In this document: positions 1-7,405 of the stretch, piece by piece
Numbering within the stretch: position 1 is the stretch's first letter
Layout of the letters: every line of letters begins with the position of its first letter
Origin: Collinsella aerofaciens
GTDB taxonomy: Bacteria; Actinomycetota; Coriobacteriia; Coriobacteriales; Coriobacteriaceae
DNA: 27,951 bases
Direction of reading: 5' to 3'
Assembly: GCA_008668235.1 (NCBI GenBank)
Contig: RQCP01000020.1
Coordinates: 1-27,951, forward strand
Made by a program: the position numbers and the translations under genes
The notes under the pieces: generated by a model
The model's input: only the letters and a program-made list of their open reading frames with translations
Databases searched by the model: none
What the model was told of the DNA's origin: nothing

Positions 1-1118
1 CCACGAAGCACCTGGTCGCCGAGTCGATTCTGTTGCTCGAGCATTTCCGGCACTACTTCCAGGGTGCCGTGCTTGCCGTCACGCACGATCGCTACTTCCT
101 GGATAATGTTGCCGAGTGGATCTGCGAGGTCGACCGCGGCCACCTTTATCCCTACAAGGGCAACTACTCCACGTATCTGGAGACTAAGGCCGCGCGTATC
201 GAGGCACAGGGCAACCGCGATGCCAAGCTCGCCAAGCGCATGGAGGCCGAGCTCGAGTGGGTACGCAGCTCGCCCAAGGCTCGCCAGGCCAAGAACAAGG
301 CCCGTCTGGCTCGCTACGAGGAGATGGAGGCCGAGGCCCGCGCAAGCCAGAAACTCGACTGGACCGACATCCGCATCCCCGTGGGCCCGCGTTTGGGCAA
401 CAAGGTGCTCGAGGCCCATCACCTGCACAAGGAATTCGATGGCCGTGTGCTCATCGACGACCTTTCGTTCACCCTGCCGCGCAACGGCATCGTGGGCGTC
501 ATCGGCCCCAACGGTGTCGGTAAGACCACGCTGTTCAAGACGATTGTGGGTCTGGAGCCGCTGACTTCGGGCGAGCTCGAGGTGGGCGAGACCGTCAAGA
601 TCTCCTATGTCGATCAGAACCGTTCCGGCATCGACCCCGACAAGAACCTGTGGGAGGTCGTCTCGGATGGCCTGGACCACATGATGGTCGGCGAGACCGA
701 GGTTCCGAGCCGCGCGTACGTGGCGAGCTTTGGCTTTAAGGGCCAGGACCAGCAGAAGCGCGCTGGCGTACTTTCCGGTGGCGAGCGCAACCGTCTGAAC
801 CTGGCGCTTACGCTCAAGCAGGGCGGCAACCTGCTGCTTCTCGACGAGCCCACGAACGATCTCGACGTCGAGACGCTGTCCTCTCTCGAGGCGGCACTGC
901 TCGAGTTCCCGGGCTGCTCGGTGGTCATTAGCCACGACCGTATGTTCCTGGACCGCGTTGCTACGCACATCCTGGCGTGGGAAGGCACCGACGAGAACCC
1001 GGGCAACTGGTATTGGTTTGAGGGCAACTTTGAGGCCTATCAGGCCAACCGTATCGAGCGCCTGGGCGAGGACGCAGCCCAGCCGCATCGTATCCACCGC
1101 AAGCTCACGCGCGACTAA
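1..1118 (+). CDS. ettA: Energy-dependent translational throttle protein EttA (ABC-F), 5' end missing
   Basis: ABC-F ATPase that binds the ribosomal E site and gates translation according to ATP/ADP level. The frame is open from base 3, so the first ABC domain is mostly outside the window. What remains: the end of domain 1 with its switch region (THDRYFLDNV), the ABC-F linker (ELEWVRSSPKARQAKNKARL), and a complete domain 2 with Walker A GPNGVGKTT, signature LSGGERNRL, Walker B LLLLDEPTND and switch SHDRMFLDR. The C-terminus PHRIHRKLTRD matches the EttA type rather than Uup. The D-loop at the extreme left edge reads TKHLVAES where the family has TNHLDAES; see findings. Ends with TAA. Identification is from motif order and close resemblance to remembered E. 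coli EttA. Confidence 0.93.
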   Translation, partial: TKHLVAESILLLEHFRHYFQGAVLAVTHDRYFLDNVAEWICEVDRGHLYPYKGNYSTYLETKAARIEAQGNRDAKLAKRMEAELEWVRSSPKARQAKNKARLARYEEMEAEARASQKLDWTDIRIPVGPRLGNKVLEAHHLHKEFDGRVLIDDLSFTLPRNGIVGVIGPNGVGKTTLFKTIVGLEPLTSGELEVGETVKISYVDQNRSGIDPDKNLWEVVSDGLDHMMVGETEVPSRAYVASFGFKGQDQQKRAGVLSGGERNRLNLALTLKQGGNLLLLDEPTNDLDVETLSSLEAALLEFPGCSVVISHDRMFLDRVATHILAWEGTDENPGNWYWFEGNFEAYQANRIERLGEDAAQPHRIHRKLTRD

Positions 1119-1121
1119 TTT

Positions 1122-1149
1122 GTTACGCGGTTTTACCAAACCGCGTAAC
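1122..1149. repeat. Hairpin after ettA (GTTACGCGGTTT inverted repeat)
   Basis: GTTACGCGGTTT and its complement AAACCGCGTAAC surround a four-base loop, starting four bases after the ettA stop. A closely similar hairpin follows dapH on the other strand (10862-10883), where a T run makes it a credible terminator. Here no T run follows on the plus strand, so termination is possible but not shown. Confidence 0.55.
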
Positions 1150-1162
1150 TGCTCGACGCTGC

Positions 1163-1262
1163 GCGGGCCGCAAGCACCCCATCTTGCCGTTCAAACCGTC
1201 GCTCGCGTACCGAAGTACGCGTCGCTCCTCTTTCACGGCAACCTGGGGCACTTGCGGCCCGC
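1163..1262 (-). repeat. 100-nt palindromic repeat element, copy A
   Basis: The ends GCGGGCCGCAAG and CTTGCGGCCCGC are exact complements. Inside them lies a second stem (TTGCCGT with ACGGCAA) and a central hairpin (GCGTAC, four-base loop, GTACGC). Read on the minus strand, the interior is nearly identical to copy B at 26189-26288, including the segments GAAAGAGGAGCGA and GGTACGCGAGCGACG. The outer stems differ in sequence between copies but remain paired, which points to a selected structure. It carries no convincing ORF and sits between convergent genes. Confidence 0.75.
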
Positions 1263-1297
1263 TCTCTGTTGGTCACGAAACATCGATGAATGCCAAT

Positions 1298-1337
1298 AAA
1301 AGCGGCTCAAATCCTAGTCGGGATTTGAGCCGCTTTT
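1298..1337. terminator. Bidirectional intrinsic terminator between convergent genes
   Basis: A perfect 17-bp stem (AAAAGCGGCTCAAATCC and its complement) with a six-base loop. It ends in T runs on both strands and abuts the stop codon of the minus-strand gene at 1340. It should end that gene and also stop plus-strand read-through from ettA. Confidence 0.9.
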
Positions 1338-1339
1338 CG

Positions 1340-2647
1340 TTATTGCTCGGGTTCTTCAACCTTGTCGATGGTCCAGGCGGCTCCGAGACCGCCGGTGGTG
1401 TTGCGGCGGATGCGCACGGCAACCTCGCGGCGCTCGCCGGCCTGCGTGTAGCGCAGGGGGAAGCTTGCGCGGTTTCGCGCGGCCTCGATGGTGCCGCGTT
1501 CGCGGGCGATCCAGTAGTACTCGCCGACGATGCCGAGCGTGTCGGCGCCGTAGGGGAGATAGGTCGACAACTGGTGCAGAAGCGGGCCGGGGCAGAAGAC
1601 TTCGGTTGCGAAATCGACGGGGAAGTCCTCGGGGATGGTCGGTGCCGCGGGTGCGGGGGTTGGGGCCGCTACGGGTACCGAAGCCGGTGCCGGTGCGGGA
1701 ATTTGGTCGCAAGCAGAGGCGGGCACGGATTCGATGACGGGTGCGGGCTCCGGCGCCGTTTTCGGCTTGATCGTGGAATCTGCGGGCTTCACGGTGACGG
1801 GCGCGTCTGCAGCTGCAGTTTCAACCTCAACCTGCGTCGCGTTCTCGTTCTCGACGCTCGACTTTGCGTCGATGGGCGTGGATGCCATGGTGGTTATGCC
1901 GGCATTGGCGTGCTCGGGGTCATAGACGACCGTGAGCGAGCTGGCGGGCTGCGGCGTCGCGGGCTCCGGCGTCGACTCAGTAGCGTCTTGATCGTCGGGC
2001 TCGTCGGGCTGATCGTCCTCGGTCTCGTCGCCAAAGACATCGCTGTTTTGGAACGCAGACGTCTCGGGCTGGTCAGCGGCTTCTTCGGTTGTCGACTTGG
2101 GAGCCTCGTTGAGCTCGGCAGTGGCTTCCTGCTCGGATATGACTTCGGGATCGGTCGTGGCGGCGATTTCGGTTTCGGCTTCTGCTGTTACCTCAATAGC
2201 GACTTCGGTCTCTGTCTCGGGCTCCGATTCCGGCACGGCTTCAACCATGGCTTCGGGCTCGGCGCGCTTAACGTGCTTGGGGCGCACAGCCTTCAGGTCC
2301 TTCTCGCCGCGTTTTTTCTTTTTGTAGGACTGCTTGGCTCCCTTGGCTGCCTTGGGCTTGTCCTCGCCCTTGGCAAGGGCGGCATCCCAGGCATCGTTGG
2401 CGATGACGGTGGCATACAGGCGACCGCCCTTAAAAACGGTCAGCTTAATGCAGTCGTCGAGCTCCTCGAGCAGCTCGCGCGTGGACTCGAAGCCCAGGTC
2501 ATAAGCGGCCATGTCGCCAGCGGCGAGTGCCTCCTCGACCTGCGTCATAAACGTTTGCTTGCCGCATCCGATTGCGTCGCGCAGCAGGCGATACAGAAAG
2601 ATGTGGTTGCCCAGCGATAGCGTGGGCCTAACTATTGTCTTGCTCAT
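1340..2647 (-). CDS. Unrecognised protein with two globular ends and a long acidic Ala/Pro-rich linker
   Basis: A 435-residue protein. I chose ATG 2647 because AGAGGAGA lies seven bases upstream; the frame stays open further upstream, but that extension looks untranslated. Residues 1 to about 100 form a conserved-looking unit (MSKTIVRPTLSLGNHIFLY, then FKGGRLYATVIANDAWDAAL). A Lys-rich stretch (KKKKRGEKDLK) follows, then about 200 residues rich in Glu, Ala, Thr and Pro that are probably disordered. The last 80 residues look folded again, with FPVDFATEVFCPGPLLHQL and an arginine-rich end. There is no signal peptide or membrane segment. The basic patch next to an acidic tail could suit nucleic-acid binding, but that is a guess. 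I do not recognise the family. Its terminator is at 1298. Confidence 0.8.
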   Translation of the reverse strand: MSKTIVRPTLSLGNHIFLYRLLRDAIGCGKQTFMTQVEEALAAGDMAAYDLGFESTRELLEELDDCIKLTVFKGGRLYATVIANDAWDAALAKGEDKPKAAKGAKQSYKKKKRGEKDLKAVRPKHVKRAEPEAMVEAVPESEPETETEVAIEVTAEAETEIAATTDPEVISEQEATAELNEAPKSTTEEAADQPETSAFQNSDVFGDETEDDQPDEPDDQDATESTPEPATPQPASSLTVVYDPEHANAGITTMASTPIDAKSSVENENATQVEVETAAADAPVTVKPADSTIKPKTAPEPAPVIESVPASACDQIPAPAPASVPVAAPTPAPAAPTIPEDFPVDFATEVFCPGPLLHQLSTYLPYGADTLGIVGEYYWIARERGTIEAARNRASFPLRYTQAGERREVAVRIRRNTTGGLGAAWTIDKVEEPEQ

Positions 2648-2718
2648 GGCAAATCTCCTCTTTACACACCAAAGCATCTTACCATCGCGCGGGGCTTGCC
2701 ATCTCGTCGCCCAAGGCA

Positions 2719-2751
2719 AACGGGCGCGACCGTTGCCGGTTCGCGCCCGTT
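2719..2751 (-). terminator. Hairpin terminator after the 2786 gene
   Basis: An 11-bp stem, AACGGGCGCGA with its complement, lies 35 bases past the stop of the minus-strand membrane-protein gene. On the minus strand only a short TTTG follows, so it is a weak intrinsic terminator. Confidence 0.55.
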
Positions 2752-2785
2752 GTACAGGTCGATTATCTATGAGAGGCAAACGTGC

Positions 2786-3739
2786 TTAGTTGCCCGATGC
2801 CGTGCCTTGGCTCGAGCTGTCAGATGCCGTGCCGGACGCGGTTCCGCTCGAGCTGTTCGAGCTGTCGGTGTTGCCGTTGTCGGTAGATCCCGTGCCCGAT
2901 GTATTGCCGCTCGTCTGGTCACCCGTGCTCGGTTGAGAGCCGTCAGTCGTTTGGCTTGAGTCGGTTGTGCCGGATTGCGTACCGTTGTTGTTCACAGAAG
3001 AATCGGCGCCCTGCGACTGATCGGGGGTGTTCGAGGACGAGTCGGTGGATGCGGAGGTGCCCTGCGGGTCGTCCTGCTGGCTTTGCGATTGACCGGAGCT
3101 ATCCGCGTCGTGCTCGGCCGTGCGCGACGAAAGGATTGGCTCGGGGCGCTCGCCCAGACCCTCACCGGCGGTGGTGATAAGGATGGCGCCGGTGCAGGCG
3201 ATGACCGCGACGATGGCGATGGCGATCGAGAAGACGATGACCTTCTTTTGCGTCTGGCTGCGCTCTGCCGCGGCCTTGGCGCGCAGGCTATCAGGGGCGA
3301 CGCGGGCCGTGGTCGCGCGCCCCGCAATCTGGCGCATCTCCTGCGTAGTCGCGGCGCCGCCCAGGTGCTCCTCGGCATTAAATTCAACGGGCTCATAGGC
3401 ACCGGCGGGGTAGTCGACGGCGGCGTGCGTACCTTTGAGGGCTTCGGCGCTGGCAGAGATAAAGTGGCGGTAGACCTGCGAGGACACAACGGTGATGACC
3501 GAGCTCACGGCGGCACCAATTACTGAACCGGCGATACCGATCTTGGAGGCAAGCGCGACGCTCGTGGCGGCAGCTGCGGCGCCGGCGATGATCTGGGGAA
3601 TGGAAATGTCGTCAAACAGGCCCTTTTTGGGCGCGATGGCCATGGTCTGTCCGATGGAGTGGTTTTCGTGCACGCCGTTGTTGAGCGATGCCGGCGTCAT
3701 GACGCGCGTGCGTGGCGCGTCGGTGTACTTGGTTGTCAT
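2786..3739 (-). CDS. Membrane protein with Ser/Thr/Asn/Gln-rich C-terminal tail
   Basis: A 317-residue protein. ATG 3739 is preceded by GGGAGGA at a good distance (MTTKYTDAPRTR); the upstream frame extension is unlikely. Residues about 47-90 are very hydrophobic and Ala/Gly/Val rich (IIAGAAAAATSVALASKIG, then VIGAAVSSVITVVSS) and could form one or two membrane segments. A clear transmembrane helix follows at about 167-190 (VIVFSIAIAIVAVIACTGA). Residues about 200-317 are a low-complexity tail of Ser, Thr, Gly, Asn, Gln and Asp, typical of extracytoplasmic surface regions. No sorting motif is visible. Function is unknown; it may be a Coriobacteria-specific envelope protein. Confidence 0.82.
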   Translation of the reverse strand: MTTKYTDAPRTRVMTPASLNNGVHENHSIGQTMAIAPKKGLFDDISIPQIIAGAAAAATSVALASKIGIAGSVIGAAVSSVITVVSSQVYRHFISASAEALKGTHAAVDYPAGAYEPVEFNAEEHLGGAATTQEMRQIAGRATTARVAPDSLRAKAAAERSQTQKKVIVFSIAIAIVAVIACTGAILITTAGEGLGERPEPILSSRTAEHDADSSGQSQSQQDDPQGTSASTDSSSNTPDQSQGADSSVNNNGTQSGTTDSSQTTDGSQPSTGDQTSGNTSGTGSTDNGNTDSSNSSSGTASGTASDSSSQGTASGN

Positions 3740-3888
3740 ACGGGGTCCTCCCGGTGTAAATCTGCTTCGTTTCGTGTAGCCATCAGGGTACCCACCAGAT
3801 GTGAATCGTACGTGACATTTAACAGATACCATCAACTCATCAATAGCTCACCAAGTTGGTGGGATGCGGTTGCGCCCGGCGGTTGAAC

Positions 3889-3894
3889 TACAAT
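3889..3894 (+). promoter_or_regulatory. Possible -10 box for nadE
   Basis: TACAAT lies 49 bases before the nadE start codon in an AT-richer stretch. No good -35 box lies at 17 bases, so this rests on the -10 match alone. Confidence 0.35.
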
Positions 3895-3942
3895 AGGGTT
3901 TGCTAATTGTGTTGAATGGCGTCTACGCACGGGAGCACTCTT

Positions 3943-5922
3943 ATGAATCTTCACCTTTCTCAGTCTGATGGCTTTTTGCGTGTGGCGGCGGCTTCGCCGC
4001 GGATTCGCGTGGCCGATGTCGAGGGCAATGCCGAGGTTGCGTTAGCGGCTGTTCGCGCGGCTGTTGAGCGCGGCGTTCGCGCGCTGGTACTGCCCGAGCT
4101 CAACTTGTGCGGCTATACCGCGGCCGATCTGTTCCATAACCGCACATTACTGCATGCCTGCGAGGCTGCTTTGGTGCATATCCTCGATGAGACTCGTGAG
4201 CTGCCGATTGTCTTTACTATCGGTCTTCCCGTTGCAGTTGCCGAGAATATCTACAACTGCGCCGCCGTGTGCTGCGCGGGCGAGCTTTTGGGCCTCACGG
4301 CCAAGAAGTATCTGCCCAACTATGGCGAGTTCTACGAGCGCCGCTGGTTTGCTCCGGCGCCCGCAGATCCCGTGTGGGTCGAGTTTGCCGGTCAGGGTCC
4401 GGTTCCGCTGGGTTCGGAGCTTGTCTACCGCTGCTGTGACGAGGGTGCCGAGGATATGGTGCTGGGCGTTGAGGTCTGCGAGGATCTGTGGGTGCCGGCG
4501 CCCCCTTCGACCGAGATGGCGCTTGCCGGTGCGACGGTGATCCTCAACCCGTCGGCTTCGGACGAGATTATCGGCAAGGCGGATTACCGCCGCAGCCTCA
4601 TTTCCAACCAGAGCGCGCGCCTGTACTGCGCCTATGCCTACGCGGACGCGAGCGAGGGCGAGTCCACGACCGACATGGTCTTTGCGGGCGAGAACCTTAT
4701 CTACGAAAATGGCTCCAAGCTCGCCGCCACCAAACTGCTTACCTGCGATATGGCCATCGCCGACGTTGATCTTGACCGTCTGGTTGCCGAGCGCCGTCGC
4801 TCGACGACGTGGACGCGCGCGGACGATGCGCCGGAGGCCACGACCGTTGAGTTTTCGTTTGAGGGCGTGCTGGCCGAAGAACCTGTCCTGCGCGATGCCT
4901 GCGATATCGACCGCGTTTTCCCGCGCGCGCCCTTTGTGCCGGCCGACCACGGCGACTTGGCCGAGCGCTGCGAGACGATCCTCGATCTGCAGACTGCGGG
5001 CCTCAAGACCCGCCTTGCCCACACGGGTACCAAGGCTGCGGTTATCGGCCTTTCGGGCGGCTTGGACTCCACGCTAGCGCTGCTTGTGACCGTGCGTGCC
5101 TTCGATGCACTGGGGCTGCCGCGCACTGGTATCACAGCCATGTCCATGCCCGGCTTCGGCACGACGCATCGCACCAAGTCGAATGCCGAGTCGCTCGCTC
5201 GCGACCTGGGTGTGAGCTTCCGCGAGGTTTCGATCCACGCGGCTGTGGAGCAGCACTTCAAGGACATTGAGCACGATCCGGCCGTCCAAGACGTGACCTA
5301 CGAGAACAGCCAGGCGCGCGAGCGTACGCAGATTCTGATGGATCTGGCCAACCAGGCTGGCGGTTTTGTCATTGGCACGGGCGACCTGTCGGAGCTGGCG
5401 CTCGGCTGGGCTACCTATAACGGCGACCACATGAGCATGTATGCCGTCAACGCGAGCGTGCCCAAGACGCTTGTGCGCCATCTGGTACGCTATGCCGCCG
5501 ATGTCTTTGGCGGGCGCATTGCCGAGGTCTTGCTCGATATCCTCGATACGCCGGTGTCCCCCGAGCTTCTGCCGCCCACGGGCGACGGCGAGATTGCGCA
5601 GAAGACCGAGGATTTGGTGGGCCCGTACGAGTTGCACGACTACTTCCTCTACTACCTGCTGCGTTTTGGCTTTGAGCCGGGCAAGATCTACCGCATGGCG
5701 CTCAAGAGCTTCGAGGGCGTCTACGACGCCAAGACCGTCCACACGTGGCTACGTACGTTCTGCCGTCGCTTCTTTGCCCAGCAGTTTAAGCGCAGCTGCC
5801 TGCCCGATGGTCCCAAGGTGGGCTCGGTGACGCTCAGCCCGCGCGGCGATTGGCGTATGCCGAGTGACGCTAGCTCGCGTCTGTGGCTTGCGCAGATCGA
5901 CGCGCTCGATCCGATTGACTAA
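3943..5922 (+). CDS. nadE: Glutamine-dependent NAD+ synthetase
   Basis: Makes NAD+ from deamido-NAD+, ATP and glutamine-derived ammonia, the last step of NAD synthesis, in the cytoplasm. ATG 3943 (MNLHLSQSDG) has GGGAG upstream; the ATG at 3916 in the same frame lacks a binding site. The protein has 659 residues, normal for the two-domain form. The N-terminal nitrilase-type glutaminase shows its triad: Glu52 (LPELNLCGY), Lys121/122 (TAKKYLPNYGEF) and Cys179 (GVEVCEDLWVP). The C-terminal synthetase has the ATP-pyrophosphatase loop SGGLDS at about 371-376 and GTGDLSELALGW downstream. It begins a plus-strand run with the aminotransferase and ldh. Confidence 0.96.
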   Translation: MNLHLSQSDGFLRVAAASPRIRVADVEGNAEVALAAVRAAVERGVRALVLPELNLCGYTAADLFHNRTLLHACEAALVHILDETRELPIVFTIGLPVAVAENIYNCAAVCCAGELLGLTAKKYLPNYGEFYERRWFAPAPADPVWVEFAGQGPVPLGSELVYRCCDEGAEDMVLGVEVCEDLWVPAPPSTEMALAGATVILNPSASDEIIGKADYRRSLISNQSARLYCAYAYADASEGESTTDMVFAGENLIYENGSKLAATKLLTCDMAIADVDLDRLVAERRRSTTWTRADDAPEATTVEFSFEGVLAEEPVLRDACDIDRVFPRAPFVPADHGDLAERCETILDLQTAGLKTRLAHTGTKAAVIGLSGGLDSTLALLVTVRAFDALGLPRTGITAMSMPGFGTTHRTKSNAESLARDLGVSFREVSIHAAVEQHFKDIEHDPAVQDVTYENSQARERTQILMDLANQAGGFVIGTGDLSELALGWATYNGDHMSMYAVNASVPKTLVRHLVRYAADVFGGRIAEVLLDILDTPVSPELLPPTGDGEIAQKTEDLVGPYELHDYFLYYLLRFGFEPGKIYRMALKSFEGVYDAKTVHTWLRTFCRRFFAQQFKRSCLPDGPKVGSVTLSPRGDWRMPSDASSRLWLAQIDALDPID

Positions 5923-5941
5923 GGTTGGCTAAATTGAACCA

Positions 5942-5988
5942 ATACGGGGGTTGCAAGCGTTACACTTTTGCAATCTGATGGCCCGTAT
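5942..5988 (+). promoter_or_regulatory. Two-stage stem-loop upstream of the aminotransferase
   Basis: ATACGGG (5942) pairs with CCCGTAT (5982), and inside it TTGCAA (5951) pairs with TTGCAA (5968). It is followed two bases later by a terminator-type hairpin, and the aminotransferase starts 53 bases after this element ends. It could be the nadE 3' end or a cis-regulatory leader of the next gene. Confidence 0.45.
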
Positions 5989-5990
5989 CG

Positions 5991-6021
5991 CGCGGCGCTC
6001 TTGTCGGAGCGCCGCGTTTTT
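5991..6021 (+). terminator. Intrinsic terminator between nadE and the aminotransferase
   Basis: A perfect 10-bp stem CGCGGCGCTC with loop TTGTCG, followed by five T. It ends 20 bases before the next start codon. It can end nadE transcription or act as an attenuator in the leader of the aminotransferase. Confidence 0.75.
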
Positions 6022-6040
6022 CATATCGAAAGGTGGCACC

Positions 6041-7204
6041 ATGCAGGCATCGCAGCGTCTCGACCGCTTTGGCGCGGAGGTCTTCGCCTCGCTCAACAAC
6101 AAGCTTCTCGCGCTGAAGGCTCAGGGCAAGACCATTTACAACATGAGCGTGGGCACGCCCGACTTTAAGCCGTACGACCACGTGGTCGAGGCGCTCACGC
6201 AGGCAGCCCAAGATCCCGAGATGTGGAAGTATGCCCTGCGCGACCTGCCCGAACTCAAGCAAGCCGTGTGCGATTACTATGAGCGTCGCTTTGGCGTTTC
6301 GGGCATTACGCCGTCTATGGTGCAGTCGTGCAACGGCACGCAGGAGGGGGTGGGCCATTTGGGCCTTGCCCTGCTCGATCCGGGTGACACCATTTTGGTT
6401 CCCGATCCGTGCTACCCGGTCTTTGAGGCGGGTGCCAAGATCGCCGATGCCAAGCTCGAGTACTATCCGCTGATTGCCGAGCACAATTACCTGCCCTATG
6501 TGGCGGGTATCGATCCCGAGGTTGCCGATCGTGCCAAGTATATGATCGTGTCGCTGCCCGCCAACCCGGTGGGCTCGGTGGGCACGCCCGAGGTCTACGA
6601 GGAGATCATCGCTTTCGCCCGCGAGCACGACCTGCTCATCGTCCATGACAACGCGTACTCCGACATCGTGTTCGACGGCGAGCCGGGTGGCAGCTTCTTG
6701 CAGTATCCCGGTGCGCTCGAGGTGGGTGTGGAGTTCTTCTCGCTTTCCAAGTCGTTTAACGTCACCGGTGCCCGCATTGGCTTTTTGGTCGGTCGCGAGG
6801 ACGTGGTCTCGGCCTTTGCCAAGCTGCGCAGCCAGATTGACTTCGGTATGTTCCTCCCGATCCAGAAGGCTGCTATCGCGTGCCTTAATGGCCCGCGCGA
6901 TGAGGTCGAGGCACAGCGTCTGAAGTACCAGGAGCGCCGCGATGTCCTGTGCGACGGTCTTGAGGGCCTGGGCTGGGAGCGTCCCAACGCGCATGGCTCT
7001 ATGTTTGTGTGGGCCAAGCTCCCCGGTGGCCGCACCGATTCGATGGCGTTTTGCGAGGAGCTCATGGAGAAGGCCGGCGTTGTGGTGACGCCGGGCGCGA
7101 GCTTTGGTCCTTCGGGCGAGGGACACGTGCGCATGGCGCTGGTCTTGCCGCCCGACCAGATCGCTTTGGCTGTCGAGGCCATTCGCGAGGCGGGCCAGTA
7201 TTAG
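6041..7204 (+). CDS. Class I/II PLP-dependent aminotransferase, diaminopimelate-aminotransferase-like
   Basis: A fold-type I aminotransferase of 387 residues. ATG 6041 (MQASQRLDRFGAEVF) has AAAGGTGG upstream. Recognisable parts are the N-terminal VGTPDFKP, the cofactor-site DNAYSDIVFDG, and Lys237 in SLSKSFNVTGARIGF, which should hold PLP. Near the end, GHVRMALV contains the carboxylate-binding Arg. The run from DNAYS through FLQYPGALEVGVEFFSLSKS resembles the archaeal/bacterial LL-diaminopimelate aminotransferase group. Because this genome uses the acetyl route (dapH in the window), the enzyme might instead act on N-acetyl-amino-ketopimelate, or be a general Ala/Asp aminotransferase. The exact substrate cannot be settled from sequence alone. 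Confidence 0.88.
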   Translation: MQASQRLDRFGAEVFASLNNKLLALKAQGKTIYNMSVGTPDFKPYDHVVEALTQAAQDPEMWKYALRDLPELKQAVCDYYERRFGVSGITPSMVQSCNGTQEGVGHLGLALLDPGDTILVPDPCYPVFEAGAKIADAKLEYYPLIAEHNYLPYVAGIDPEVADRAKYMIVSLPANPVGSVGTPEVYEEIIAFAREHDLLIVHDNAYSDIVFDGEPGGSFLQYPGALEVGVEFFSLSKSFNVTGARIGFLVGREDVVSAFAKLRSQIDFGMFLPIQKAAIACLNGPRDEVEAQRLKYQERRDVLCDGLEGLGWERPNAHGSMFVWAKLPGGRTDSMAFCEELMEKAGVVVTPGASFGPSGEGHVRMALVLPPDQIALAVEAIREAGQY

Positions 7205-7347
7205 AAAGCTATTTCGCCTCGTCAATATATCGAAACCGATTTCGTGCAGTTATTTTACGAATCCTGCAAACAATTTCGGTAAACGGTCGATTTTTGGCTG
7301 CGAATAGGAGCATAATCAAAGTCCCGATTGGATGTATTGGGATTACG

Positions 7348-7384
7348 ACAAGCCGCTCGGGTCGTTCCCGGGCGGCTTGTTTGT
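7348..7384 (+). terminator. Terminator-like hairpin in front of ldh
   Basis: A 14-bp stem (ACAAGCCGCTCGGG, one G-T pair) with a five-base loop, followed by TTTG. It lies 22 bases before the ldh start and 144 bases after the aminotransferase stop, so it may belong to the ldh leader. Confidence 0.6.
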
Positions 7385-7405
7385 GGAGTGAGATGGGAGT
7401 TTCTA

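Noticed and set aside
1184..2620. Long plus-strand ORF opposite the 1340-2647 gene
   Set aside because: Gly/Arg/Leu-rich translation with no ribosome binding site at its start. It mirrors the low-complexity linker of the minus-strand gene, which has a proper start and terminator.
3916..3942. ATG 3916 as the nadE start
   Set aside because: No ribosome binding site before it; ATG 3943 has one and gives the family-typical N-terminus.
5960..7225. Minus-strand ORF opposite the aminotransferase
   Set aside because: Composition is that of a reverse-complement shadow; the plus strand encodes an intact enzyme.
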